Assembly (NCBI GenBank): GCA_949592205.1
Contig: CATIUR010000001.1
Span: 66,836,059-66,900,058 of the forward strand
Origin: Helichrysum umbraculigerum
Taxonomy: Eukaryota > Streptophyta > Magnoliopsida > Asterales > Asteraceae
DNA length: 64,000 nt
Direction: 5' to 3'
Shown here: positions 22,066 through 33,900 of the stretch, piece by piece
How positions within the stretch are numbered: position 1 is the stretch's first letter
Layout of the letters: every line of letters begins with the position of its first letter
Notes under the pieces: generated by a model
Seen by the model: the letters and a program-made list of their open reading frames with translations, nothing else
Told to the model about the DNA's origin: nothing
Database searches by the model: none
Program-made: the position numbers and the translations under genes

Positions 22066-25000
22066 CAGCCACAACTTCCATACAATCAACCACTTCCATT
22101 AACCGCCACTGAGGATACTCAACCTGCTGAACCGGTGAAGACAATCGTCCCAGTCACGAGCACTGATGACAACCTGAACAAGTTTATCCAGGGCCAGAGC
22201 GCTTTCAATCAGAAGACGACGGCTAGACAAGATCAAACCGATCTATTCCTTCGAAATCAACTCTCGGTTCTCAAGAGCCTCGAGAATCAAATTGGTCAGT
22301 TAGCCCACCGTCTTGACACTCGACCCCAAGGATCGCTACCGAGCAATACTGTTCACAACCCCCACGTTGAGGAGGCCAAGACTCTGAACTCTACGGATAA
22401 CCAGAAGGCACCGAGCCATTCTGAAGCATCTTCTCCGATGAAGAACCCTACTCCTGTCCCAACGACAGTTGAGACCAAACCTGTACCTACTCCTATTCAG
22501 GAAGTTGGAGTCCCCTTCCCACATCGTATCGGAAAAAGATATAACGCTAAATCTTTCAAACTCGACGGAAAATTCTTAGACACCGTGTCTAGAATCCCTT
22601 CCGGATCCAAGTATATTCGACTCATGCTGGTTACTAAGGAAAAGGTACCCGAAGTACCTAAAATCTCTCTCAACGCTGAATGCTCCGCCGTCATTCAGAA
22701 TTCCCTTCCGGAAAAACTAGGAGACATGGGCCGATTCACCTTGCCCTGCTCTATCTATCACTCTGGCATGATCCGTTCCTTGGCCGATCTCGGAGCGAGC
22801 ATTAACCTCATGCCCTACTCACTCTACTCCAGACTTGAATTAGGACCACTGCAGCCCACTGGAATGAGCGTCCAACTTGCCGATCAAACAATCCGATATC
22901 CTAGAGGCATAGCTGAGAACGTCATGGTAAAAGTGGATAGGTTCTATTTCCCGACTGACTTCGTAGTGATGGATATTCAGGAAGACATCAATATACCCAT
23001 TATCCTAGGAAGGCCTTTTATGAATACTGCTCGTGCTATTATTGATGTTTACTCGCAAACTATCAGCCTCGGAGCACATGGACAAACTGTTGCATTCAGA
23101 ATCAATCAGGCTGATGAGCTTCTCGCAGAGCAAGCAGAGATATATGCCATCTCTATGGGCAGGATCACTTCGGACGATGACACTTCTGATTCAGAACCAT
23201 CAGATACTTACGTACCAGATGAGCACACTTGCCTCATATCATCAACAGAAGAGTCAGAGTTAGAAGAAGAGAGTGAAGATTCCGAGCCAGATGAGTCAGA
23301 ACTGGAAGAAATGGAGGAAGAAGAAACTGAACCAGAACAAGAAGAAATGGAGGAATCCGAAGAAGAAATGGAGGAAGACCCAGAAGAAGACTTATACCAA
23401 TCCACCCCACCGCATCACTACTTACCTGATTCTCACCATCCGACAGAAGAAATCATGCAGATCGAAAACGCTATTCCCCTGTCAGATAATGAATCAGATG
23501 ATGATCCACCTACAGATGAACAATATGATGCAGGATTCGGCATAACCATGGAAAGGCTTATAGCCTCTGTCATGGACCCCTCTAAGCCTCTTATCTCACC
23601 TCGACTCGACGCTCTGTTAAACATCGAGAAAACCATTGCGTTAGCAAAACAACACCCAGAGCTTAGAGACAAACTCCTGATGAAGATCTCAGCTTACAAA
23701 GCTTCCCGACTACCAGAGTTGCATTCAAGAGAGCATTCCCGAAGGATTCACACCTTCGACGCATCTGCGCCACGAACCCTGTTCGAATTTGGAAGCACCT
23801 CTGAATCCAGCCGAGGTACTGATTCTCAGGAGGAGAGAGACATAGAGATGCACTCTTCACATCCGATATCTCAAATCTCCGATGACACCCAGCCACCATC
23901 TGATCATGTTGAGTTCCCTGATTCCCAGGCTAGGGATTCTCCATTCATAGAAAGTGACATGGATGATGTCATCTACGCTGACATTCCAATAGATATCCGG
24001 TCTATCCATCTTCCTACGCCTCCAGCTAATCCACCTTCTCCAGAAATTCCGATTATCACCAACCATGAGGAGATGATAAGTGCTATCGAAGACTTTGAAA
24101 ATGACATACCCACTATGACTAGCATTATCCTCAACTCTACCAACGAGTACACTCCAAGACAACAGACCCTGATCGAGGAAATTATAGCCGAGTCTGAAGT
24201 CAACCAAGCCGAGAATTCCCAAGATTACAGATTCTTCCACAATCGTCTTAATGCCTTCGCCGAAGATCTTGCTGCTCAGCTCCTGCAACAAAGCACTAGA
24301 CTAACATATGAAGAGCTGGAGTTCTTTGAAGAACAGAAGCGCATCTACAGGAAGATCTATGACACTCTGATCAGATCTGCATTTCCATATTCCCGTGAGC
24401 AAAGTGAGTTTCTACACTCATTCCATGAAGAAATGTACCGTGCTACTGGGAACCCTGATGCAGATGCTGATATTCGACTGATGAATAATCTTCGGGGCAT
24501 ACTTAATTCTATGGCAAGGAACGACCACATGAACGAGACTTCTCCTCACAGGTTCTACATCGACTGCACTATTGAGTTCCATGCTCACAAGATTGCTGAA
24601 GATCTCGAGTATGTGAGTTTCACTAAAAGGTCGCGTGACATCCCTTCCTCTATTCCAGAAGGTTCGATGGTTAACATCGCGAACTTCCTCACTGATCGGA
24701 TCCAAGAAATCTTTGCTGAGGATAACCCGAACGAGCATCGACAGATATTCCACTATGGTCTACGTGAGGTGTACGATATAGTGTGCAATACCTTCAAAGA
24801 CTCAAATCTCACGTTCACCAACTACCAAAACAGGCTCATCCAGGATATTCATGATTCAATTCAAGAAATAAGAGGAAGCTCTGGCATAGCAGATCACGAC
24901 ACTTTACACCTCCAATTTCTCAGATTCATGGACTCATTCAGACAGCAGCACCCTCAGAGAGAAATGATTGAATCTGATGGCATCTCTATAGTTGATTCAC

Positions 25001-25215
25001 GCGGACCTATATCCAGAGCAATTAGGGATATCACTTGGGACCTTCTGCACATAAAAAGGGTTACTCAGCAACATCTTGAAAGTTTCCATATCTTTTCAGA
25101 AGAGATTCCAAACATCGTTGAAATCATTTCTATCCACTTTCTGAGGATCTATCCACGCAATCCCAGGGTTCCACTTCTGAGCACTTCCGACCCTGGAGGT
25201 TCCAGCACCAACTAG
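22066..25215 (+). CDS. Element C protease plus unrecognised domain X
   Basis: Open continuation of the Gag frame for 1049 codons; there is no nearby ATG, so it depends on read-through from Gag. Protease lies at about 22700-23130 with DLGASINLMPYS (active-site Asp codon at 22786) and IILGRPF, typical of Athila. A Glu/Ser-rich acidic linker follows at about 23170-23400. Domain X begins near 23548 and runs about 555 residues to TAG at 25213. X looks mostly helical with many charged residues. It has no YxDD box, no DDE triad, no zinc finger and no clear membrane segment. It is followed directly by the 3' untranslated region. X is retained in copy I with conserved blocks, so it is a family trait. 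Function unknown; candidates are a nucleocapsid/packaging protein or a factor recruiting helper RT/integrase (inference only). Confidence 0.85.
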   Translation, partial: QPQLPYNQPLPLTATEDTQPAEPVKTIVPVTSTDDNLNKFIQGQSAFNQKTTARQDQTDLFLRNQLSVLKSLENQIGQLAHRLDTRPQGSLPSNTVHNPHVEEAKTLNSTDNQKAPSHSEASSPMKNPTPVPTTVETKPVPTPIQEVGVPFPHRIGKRYNAKSFKLDGKFLDTVSRIPSGSKYIRLMLVTKEKVPEVPKISLNAECSAVIQNSLPEKLGDMGRFTLPCSIYHSGMIRSLADLGASINLMPYSLYSRLELGPLQPTGMSVQLADQTIRYPRGIAENVMVKVDRFYFPTDFVVMDIQEDINIPIILGRPFMNTARAIIDVYSQTISLGAHGQTVAFRINQADELLAEQAEIYAISMGRITSDDDTSDSEPSDTYVPDEHTCLISSTEESELEEESEDSEPDESELEEMEEEETEPEQEEMEESEEEMEEDPEEDLYQSTPPHHYLPDSHHPTEEIMQIENAIPLSDNESDDDPPTDEQYDAGFGITMERLIASVMDPSKPLISPRLDALLNIEKTIALAKQHPELRDKLLMKISAYKASRLPELHSREHSRRIHTFDASAPRTLFEFGSTSESSRGTDSQEERDIEMHSSHPISQISDDTQPPSDHVEFPDSQARDSPFIESDMDDVIYADIPIDIRSIHLPTPPANPPSPEIPIITNHEEMISAIEDFENDIPTMTSIILNSTNEYTPRQQTLIEEIIAESEVNQAENSQDYRFFHNRLNAFAEDLAAQLLQQSTRLTYEELEFFEEQKRIYRKIYDTLIRSAFPYSREQSEFLHSFHEEMYRATGNPDADADIRLMNNLRGILNSMARNDHMNETSPHRFYIDCTIEFHAHKIAEDLEYVSFTKRSRDIPSSIPEGSMVNIANFLTDRIQEIFAEDNPNEHRQIFHYGLREVYDIVCNTFKDSNLTFTNYQNRLIQDIHDSIQEIRGSSGIADHDTLHLQFLRFMDSFRQQHPQREMIESDGISIVDSRGPISRAIRDITWDLLHIKRVTQQHLESFHIFSEEIPNIVEIISIHFLRIYPRNPRVPLLSTSDPGGSSTN

Positions 25216-27554
25216 ACTGAAGGAAGGCAAAGTCAGGCTCTCGACTCTAAAAGCAGCGCTTCTCGGGAGGCAACCCGTGAAATAAAGTCAGGCTCTTGAC
25301 TTTAAAAGCAGCGCTTCTTGGGAGGCAACCCATGGAATAAAAGAAAGAAAGAGAACCTGAGAAATGAAGTAGATCTCCGACTATCATTCACACTTGGATA
25401 AACCCAACTTTTAACCAAAACATCCTTTAAATACAACTCATTTTGCAAATAACCCACTGTTCTTGGATTAATAAGAAAATCATCTTGTGTTTCGAGCATT
25501 TGAGGTACTTGCATACTACTTTTATGCATTCTGCTCGAACTCGTTTAAAAACACATGATTCATAAAACCGGTTTGTATTAGAAAACATCTTTCAAAATCC
25601 AAGACAGTGAGTTCTTTTCATTTGCAAAAACAAAACCGAGTTTGTAAAAAGGGTGCATCCAACGTGTTCACACTTAAGAGATCTCTTCATGAGGAAAAAT
25701 TGAGATGATGAGATGGAAATAAGCAAAGTCGCTTGAAGCCGAGCCAATCTTCATGAAGAACTCAGAAGAAGATCTTGGCCACATCTCCTTCTGCAAATTC
25801 AGAAACTCAGCACATGTGCAACTTACTGGGGAGTATCTGATCCTTTCCTCTTTTATCTATTTTATCTTTATTCATGTTTATTTGTTTTATTAGTGTGATA
25901 ATAAAAGTAATCTATACTCTATCCTAAACTTATCACTAAGTGTGGGATTCCACCCCGAAACAAAATTTTAGAGAAACATTTTCTTAAATGTTCAAACTCT
26001 AAGTGTGGGATTTTACAATCTCAACTCAAGAGAACATTAGGGACAATGTTCCTCTAAGTGTGGGATAGTAGGTATAGAATACCTTAGTTTGTTTTAATGA
26101 TTTTAGTTCAAAAAAGTTAACACGGAAAATGTTCCTCTAAAATTTTTAAAAATTTTTCAATTTTCAGAAAAAAAAAACGAGTTTAATCATCCGATAACTC
26201 TGAATTTTTGAGTTTTGATGTTTTTAAGAGAAGTCATTTTAAAAATATGAATAAGTTGTTTTAAAATCTAAGGAAAATAAGTTAATAATTGCTTAAGCAA
26301 GAAATGATAATCTAATAAAGAACATGACTAGGCACATACAACCCATTTGCAGTGAGGACTTGAGCCTTAAAAGCATTCATCTTTAATGCTACATTGTTCA
26401 TTTCTTGTGTGTGCCGATGCATGTATATCTGAATTAGAACTTGCTCTTGACATACGCTTCGAGACCATATTGGTGCGTACCGTACACGGTATAGATGCAA
26501 TTAAATGACCTTGACATTCCTTAGGATTTAACCCACTTTTTAGCCTTCTCTTTCAAAGCCCAAAACCCTTTCCGATGCTTATTTTTAGTATCGATGATCC
26601 GCTTAGTAAACCCTGTTGAGCCTAAACCTTTTCATTTCATAAACCCACATGTTTAAACCCCTACTTTCCCAAAAATTTCCAAAAAAACTTATCTTAGAAT
26701 TTTTGAGGTTATGAAAAACGTTTTTTAGAAACATCCCTTCAAATTATCTTACTCTTTCGTGTTCTCCGAAAAAGAAAAATCCTTGGTGTGAAAAATTGAC
26801 ACCATGAAAAGACTCGATGAAGAAAGATGAAGAAGGATTCCTGCATTTAATAATCCTTGGAAATTCTCTGACAAAGAAGTTCTGAAAGAAAAAGAAAATA
26901 GAAAAAAAGAAATAGAAAAAAAAAAGAGAAAGAAAAAGCTCCAAAAAAATGAAATAAAGCTTAGTGCTTCATAGTATCGCCCTAAAAGAAGAAGATCCGA
27001 TAGAAGACAAAAGCTACTTTACTTTCATCCGTTTCTAAATTAAGTTTCTCGTGACCTCAGGAGTCCTAGGATAAGCAACACCCTTACACCCAAAAATTTC
27101 CACTATCCATACCCCTTAACCCTCACAAACATTACAACCCCTGAATGTCTTGGGATAATTAGCATTGTTCTCACCTAAGTGGTGGAGATCCGATTCTCGA
27201 TCAAGCTTATGATGATGAGTACTGCATGACTGGCTAATTGAGCAATTTCTTTGTTTAGAATGCTAAGTAACCCGAAACACTTTTGAGTGAATTGAGTGAC
27301 CACTTTAGTGAGATCGCCTGGTCATGTATACTCCTAGATCACTAGATTTGGAAGTATGCTTAAAGAGAGTCATTACTTGTTTCTGAAATAATTATCTTAT
27401 TTTTCCTGATGTTTTTAGAGCAATTATATGAATATGAGAAAATGAAGACTTTTGAAAATGTTCTGACTCACCCCAAAACCAGATTTTAAAATATCTTTTT
27501 CACGAGGCATGGATGTGTTGCTTGAGGACAAGCAACGTCTAAGTGTGGGATACT
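25216..27554 (+). other. Element C 3' untranslated region with PPT-like motif
   Basis: Non-coding. A unit of about 56 bp ending GCGCTTCTCGGGAGGCAACC is tandemly duplicated (25230-25285 and 25286-25340). CTAAGTGTGGGAT occurs at 25936, 25998 and 26052, and again at 27538-27554 touching the 3' LTR, where it is the likely polypurine primer region. A-rich tracts at 26880-26950. Confidence 0.75.
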
Positions 27555-30117
27555 TGATGTGTCCTAAAGAGTCATGTTTTTAGGCACATTATTCTGCACT
27601 TATTGGACTTATATATGGTGAAATCATCTTAAAACATCGATTATTTATTTAAAATCACCAAAGTGGTGTAATTATGGGTGTTGCTGTTGAAATCACCAAA
27701 AACATCCGTTTATCACGCAAAACGAGGCAAATAATGTCACCTTAAATATTCCATTCTTGATTTACTTATGGAAGTAGATCTTAATTCATATTTTATGATT
27801 CCATAGGGAAATCCAAGACCGGAGGTGAAAGAATCAGAAGAAACGGACGAAAGACGGAGAAGATACAAGGTCTGGAAGCTCGCCGATCGTCATCCGGAAC
27901 ACGCAAAAGACGAACACCTCCAAATTTGGCAAACTCAGTGCCATTAGAAGCGTAACGGAAAAACGAAGCCAACGGCGCAAGAATCAAGTAAATCGGAGCC
28001 CAAACGAAGAAGATACGGACGAACCAAGCAACCGAGGAATCAGCGGAGGCCAAACGGAGCACCAACCCCCCCCCCCTGGGCACCTAGGTACCGTATACGG
28101 TACCCTAGGTGCCGTATATGGCCCTATGGGTTCCGTATATGAGGGTGTTTGCTTTGTGAGATGCCGTTTGACCCCCCTTGGTCCAGTACCCCCCGTATGC
28201 GCTTTGATGCTTGTTCTTTATGCTTTAGGACTTGTACCAAGCTTCAACCTTCTCATCTATAAATAGAGGGCTCCTCTCATTCATTTTACATACCTCACAA
28301 CACACCTCTCATTCTCATTCTCTCTCTAGAATTATGTTAGCATTCTCTCTCTAGCACTACTCTTAGGAGTTAGAGGAGAATTAGTAGGAAATTAGCATCC
28401 TCTCTCTAGCACTACTCTTAGGAGTTAGAGGAGGATTAGTAGGGAAGCTTTTGTAATAGAGTTGGAACTCTTGGAGGATCTCCTTTGTAATATTGCTCGA
28501 GATATTTTGGAGCTCTGTCCGTGTAACCTTTCAACTGCTATTCAATCTACGCATTACTTTCGGTTATTTCTATCCTTATCTCTCATAATGTTACATGCTA
28601 TTATTATGTTTGATTTAGGATACATTACCATGATTAGTGAGTAGATTAGCTATTGTGTTTGTTATGATGTAGTTAGCTTGTTAATACTTTGGGTGATGCT
28701 ACTTTAAATACAATTGGGATAACATCGTTATGAAACAACGGAGGTAACGTTATACGGCTTTTATTTGTATAGCACCGGAAACATCACGAATGTGTGTAGT
28801 ACGGAACGTGGAAGCTATAAAAGTCGTGGGCACAATCCGTTGTGGAATAATGATCCCAATTGTTAAATGTTGAAAACCGGTGCACTATTAACTATACATT
28901 TATGATTTTAAACTAAACTAACGCCTTTCCTCCAATAAACGTGGTTAGAACCTTTATGTCAAGGATTCGCGACCCTTAGTCAAACGGTCACTACCTATCT
29001 GTGTTTTCTTAAAATAACATGGTCTGATTTTGAAGCAATGGAAATACTGTCTACTTATCGTATAGTACACTGTGAATCAATTAGGGATTTATTGGTTTGG
29101 GATTATAAAGTGAACGGGTTGTTTAGCTATCATAGATGGTTTACTGTAATACAAGCTTAGATATATTGAGTTCAGATGGCTGTAAAGTATGTAGCCCAGT
29201 TAAAGCCCTAATACGACTGAGTATCCAGTTTAACGTTGGAAACACCTATGGTGGAATACAAACACGTGCAAACTACGGAAAGGTCGAAGGCTGTATACTG
29301 TGTTACATCCTAGCTAAGTCTGTGATCCAGGAAAGACCGTAATACGAGTGAATACACTATGTAATTGTGAAAAGCTCTGTTGGTTGAAGACTGTATCACT
29401 GCCGAATATCTCTGAACTCAATCACGACCATTAATGTATATGTTAATCAATCACCACCTGTCTTAAATCTTAAATGCCTTGCCTAGATTAGATATCTTTG
29501 TCTGTGTTAAGAAAGATCAGTGGATAAATTGCGGACTGTCGCCTTATTCCTGCACCCCATCTGGAGGGTCACTTGGTCTCATCATAAGAGACGGTGAGGG
29601 GGGTTTCAAGACAGCCCGATCTGATCAGAATCTTGACAGCCTAGTACTCAGTGACATACTGGTTGGTTTAGCTGATCAGTAGGGTACTAGTGTTTACACC
29701 ACAAGGTATCTACGTGAACGCAAGACACAAACCTTAAAAGACGTTTTCAAATATATATAACCTCAATACAGCATCACCCCACGTAAAAGCTAACAAAGTC
29801 ATAACAAACACAAGTCCCTCTATACTGATTCAACCTACTGTTTTTATTTACTGCTCTAATTACTTTTTAATTTTAATTACGGACCTAAGTATAAAACCCC
29901 CACTCAAAACTATTTTCAAACCATCGCTAATCTGAACTTTCTTCTCGACAAGTCGTTTCACAATACGGTTAACTCTTCAGAACGACCCTAGGTCATACTT
30001 CAGCTATACAGCTCTAGTAGAACTTAGGTCCCCAGCAAAATATAAATTTTAAAACTTCCACACCGACGTGCTGCCATACGGTCGCGTTAACGACGTGTGA
30101 CGGTTGGTGGCACGTCA
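27555..30117 (+). repeat. Element C 3' LTR
   Basis: 2563 bp, equal in length to the 5' LTR. Differs at about 40 sites, for example TAAAGAG for TAAAAAG near the start and GCACGTCA for GCGCGTCA at the end. Ends at the CATGT target duplication. Confidence 0.94.
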
Positions 30118-30122
30118 CATGT

Positions 30123-30929
30123 AAATCCAAGCTTTACAAGTAATTTAAAAGAGTTTTAACGTTCTATTACCTCAAAAATCGAAAATCGAAGAAGATGAAG
30201 ATGGTAATGGTGATGATGATCCTTGTGTTTGTGTTTTGATGATGATGGTGAACGATTATGATGATGATGTTTTGGTGTTGCTGCTGCCGAAACCAAGAGG
30301 AAGAGAGGGAGAGATTTGAGAGAGTTTGAGGTGTAAGTGTGTGAAATTGTGAGGTAAAAGTGAGAGTAAATGAAAGAGGTGGGGGTTTAAAAAGGGTGGA
30401 TCACGGGTTGGGTCCATGGGTCCGGTCCGACCCGACTTGGGTCTCGGTCTCGTGAACTCATTCCTCGAGTTTACGTTATGTCTCGCGATCGTTTAAATGT
30501 TATTTAGTGTTATATGTTAAGGTGTATCTGTAATATTTTTAACCAAGGTATTTTACCAAAATACTTCATAAAAAGTTATAAAAATATAATTTGCATTATT
30601 TTCCTTTGTTGGGCGCGTCACGCGTGTTATCGCCACGTTTGGAGTGTTTTAAACGATACGAAATATGTGTAATATATTTTCATGATATATTAATGCAATT
30701 AGTGTTTGTTTGTATAATTCCACATTATTTAAAAGTTTTGTCACCAACGTCCGTATTATATAATGTCGGACCCCGTCCGGTTCATAAGTGCACGATTTAA
30801 ATCAAATCGCGTAAGCGTGTATGTAATTACACCAAAACGTTACATATACTTAGTATATTACAAAACTAAATACATGTAATTACAAGTAGTTTAGGCACTA
30901 ATTAAGGTCCTAAATTGGCGGGTGTTACA
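30123..30929 (-). repeat. Element B 3' LTR, proximal part
   Basis: Continuation of the LTR broken by C; matches 38259-39065. On the minus strand it starts TGTAACACCCGCC at 30929 next to the polypurine tract. Contains a CT-rich presumed transcript leader (about 30310-30370). Confidence 0.92.
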
Positions 30930-30945
30930 TTCTCCCCTTGTTAGG
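30930..30945 (-). other. Element B polypurine tract
   Basis: Minus-strand AACAAGGGGAGAA immediately precedes the 3' LTR start. This is the plus-strand DNA primer site. Confidence 0.8.
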
Positions 30946-30962
30946 AGAATTTCGTCCCGAAA

Positions 30963-33900
30963 TTAGCTTGTAGTTGCGGTGTCGGTAGGAGTAGAGTTTG
31001 CGAACAAGTGTGGGTATTTCAGTCTCATTTGGTCTTCTCGTTCCCAAGTGAATTCAGGACCACGCCTCGAATTCCATCGAACTTTTACAATGGGAATACG
31101 ACTCTGTTTCAAACGCTTGACCTCACGGTCCAGTATTTCTGCGGGTTCCTCGACAAAGTGTAGTTTGTCATCAATGTGTATTTCATCGAGGGGTATAATC
31201 AGTGTCTCATCAGACAGACATTTCTTCAAGTTAGAAATGTGAAAGATAGGGTGCACGCTACTCAGTTCGAGAGGTAGCTGCAGTCGGTATGCCACTGGAC
31301 CAATCCTTTCAAGGATTTCGAATGGTCCAATGTACCTGGGATTCAGTTTCCCACGTTTGCCAAAATGGATGACGCCTTTCCAAGGCGACACCTTCAGAAG
31401 GACTCGATCCCCAACTTGGAACTCGAGGTGTTTACGTCTCACGTCAGCATAGATTTTCTGATGATCACGTGCAGCTTTCAGCCGGTTTTGTATGCCTACA
31501 ATCTTTTCAGTTGTTTCATGTATGATTTCTGGACCGGTGAGTTGTGTATCTCCCACCTCAGTCCAGCAGATAGGTGACCGGCACTTACGACCGTAAAGTG
31601 CCTCGAAGGGTGCAGCCTTAATGCTGGTGTGGTAGATGTTGTTGTACGAGAATTCGCACAATGGTAAGTGATTTTCCCAGTTTTTACCGAAGTCAACTAC
31701 GCAGGCTCGTAGCATATCCTCCAGTGTTTGTATAGTTCGTTCGCTCTGGCCGTCAGTTTGCGGGTGGTAAGCGGTACTCATATCCAAACGAGTACAGAGA
31801 GATTTTTGTAAGGATTGCCAGAAGTGAGAAGTAAATCGAGCATCTCTATCAGAGATGATTGAGATGGGCACGCCGTGTCTTGACACAATCTCTTTCAGGT
31901 AGATTCGTGTCAAACGTTCCATCTTGTCAGTTTCCTTGATAGCCAGGAAATGAGCAGATTTAGTGAGTCTGTCGACGATCACCCAAATGGTATCGCAACC
32001 GTTAGATGTTTTCGGGAGTTTAGTAATGAAATCCATGCTAATCTGCTCCCATTTCCATTGTGGTATTTCGGGTTGTTGTAGCAAGCCAGAAGATTTCTGG
32101 TGTTCAGCTTTAACTTTGGAACAAGTAAGACACTTGCTAACATAGGTTGCAATATCAGCATTCATGTTGGGCCACCAATACATTTCCTTGATGCCATGAT
32201 ACATTTTGTCGGCACCGGGGTGTATAGAGTATTTGGACTTGTGAGCTTCATCCATCACCAAGTCTCGCAGGTTCCCAAAACTTGGTAACCAAATTCGGTT
32301 CGAGAAGTATTTGGCCCCGTTAGGTTTGGTTTCAAATTGTTTGTCCATGCCCCGCAAGGCCTCGTTTATCAAGTTTTCTGGTTTGAGTGCTTCGAGTTGA
32401 GCGGTGAGAGTTTGATTGATGAGGTCGTTGTGAATGGTCATACTGAGAGCTCGAACTCGAAGTGGTTTCATTCGTTCTTTCCGGCTTAAGGCATCGGCAA
32501 CAACATTTGCCTTGCCCGGATGATAGCGAATATCGCAATCGTAATCAGTAAGCAACTCGACCCATCGACGTTGCCTCATGTTGAGATCCTTTTGATCGAA
32601 GATATGTTGGAGACTTTTATGGTCAGTAAAGATTGTACACCTGGTACCGTATAAGTAGTGTCTCCAGATTTTTAGAGCGAATACAACAGCCCCCAACTCT
32701 AGGTCATGATTTGTGTAATTCTTTTCGTGGACCTTGAGTTGTCGAGAGGCGTAAGCGATGACTTTGTCTCGTTGCATCAACACGCAACCAAGACCTTGGT
32801 GTGAAGCATCACAGTATACCACGAAGTCATCGTTGCCTTCGGGTAAAGATAAGATAGGTGCACTGCATAGTTTCTATTTTAGTAGCTGAAAAGCTGACTC
32901 CTGTTTGTCAGTCCAATCGAACTTCTTTTATTTTTGAGTCAGTGCAGTGAGAGGTAGGGCTATTTTCGAAAAATTCTCAATGAACCGCCTATAGTATCCG
33001 GCGAGTCCTAAGAATTGGCGTACTTCGGTCGGTGTAGTAGGTGCTTGCCAACACTTGATAGCCTCGATTTTTGAAGGATCGACATGTATCCCTTGATTGT
33101 CAATGACGTGTCCAAGGAATTGAACGGTTTGCATCCAGAACTCACACTTAGAGAATTTGGCATATAACTCTTTGTGTTTGAGCAGCTCTAGGATGGTTTT
33201 CAGGTGTTGCGCGTGTTCTTGTTCATTGCGCGAGTAAATCAGAATATCATCGATGAAAACGATAACGAACTTGTCAAGGTAAGGTTTGCACACCCGATTC
33301 ATAAGGTCCATGAATACCGCCGGTGCGTTGGTTAAGCCGAATGGCATCACCTGGAATTTGTAATGCCCGTAACGAGTTCGGAAGGCCGTTTTAGGAATAT
33401 CTTTGTCACGAACTCGGAATTGGTGATAACCTGACCGTAGATCGATCTTGGAATAAAAACTCGACCCCTGAAGTTGGTCGAACAGGTCATCAATGCGAGG
33501 AAGTGGGTAACGGTTCTTGACAGTTAATTTGTTGAGTTCACGGTAGTCGATGCACATGCGGAAAGAACCATCTTTCTTTTTCACAAACAGGACCGGAGCT
33601 CCCCAAGGTGAGGAACTTGGTCGAATAAATCCCTTGTCCAGGAGTTCCTGTAACTGAGTAGACAACTCCTGAAGTTCGGATGGGGCTAGTCGGTAAGGTG
33701 CTCGTGCCACGGGTGCTGCACTGGGTACAAGATCAATAGAAAATTCGACTTGTCTAGGTGGCGGAAGGCCAGGCAAGTCTTCAGGAAAGACTTCGGGGAA
33801 ATCTCGAACGATAGGCACATCCTCAAGTCGCTTCTCCTCCGACTTTTTCTCCATAACATGTGCGAGGATTGCCTGGTACCCTTTTCTCAAGTATTTTCGG

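Larger units (their letters stand above)
18267..30117 (+). mobile_element. Element C: full-length pol-less Athila-related element (Gag-PR-X)
   Basis: TGATGTGTCC...GCACGTCA flanked by CATGT (18262-18266 and 30118-30122), 11,851 bp. LTRs are each exactly 2563 bp and differ at about 40 positions (about 1.6%), all substitutions by eye. Between them are a tRNA-Asp primer site, one long frame coding for Gag, an aspartic protease and an unrecognised C-terminal domain, a 2.3-kb 3' untranslated region and a purine-rich motif abutting the 3' LTR. There is no RT, RNase H or integrase, so it must use enzymes supplied by another element, most likely an Athila such as D. Confidence 0.93.

Noticed and set aside
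23548..25215. Domain X as a decayed RT or integrase
   Set aside because: No YxDD, RNase H, zinc finger or DDE landmarks, and the frame is open and conserved between copies.
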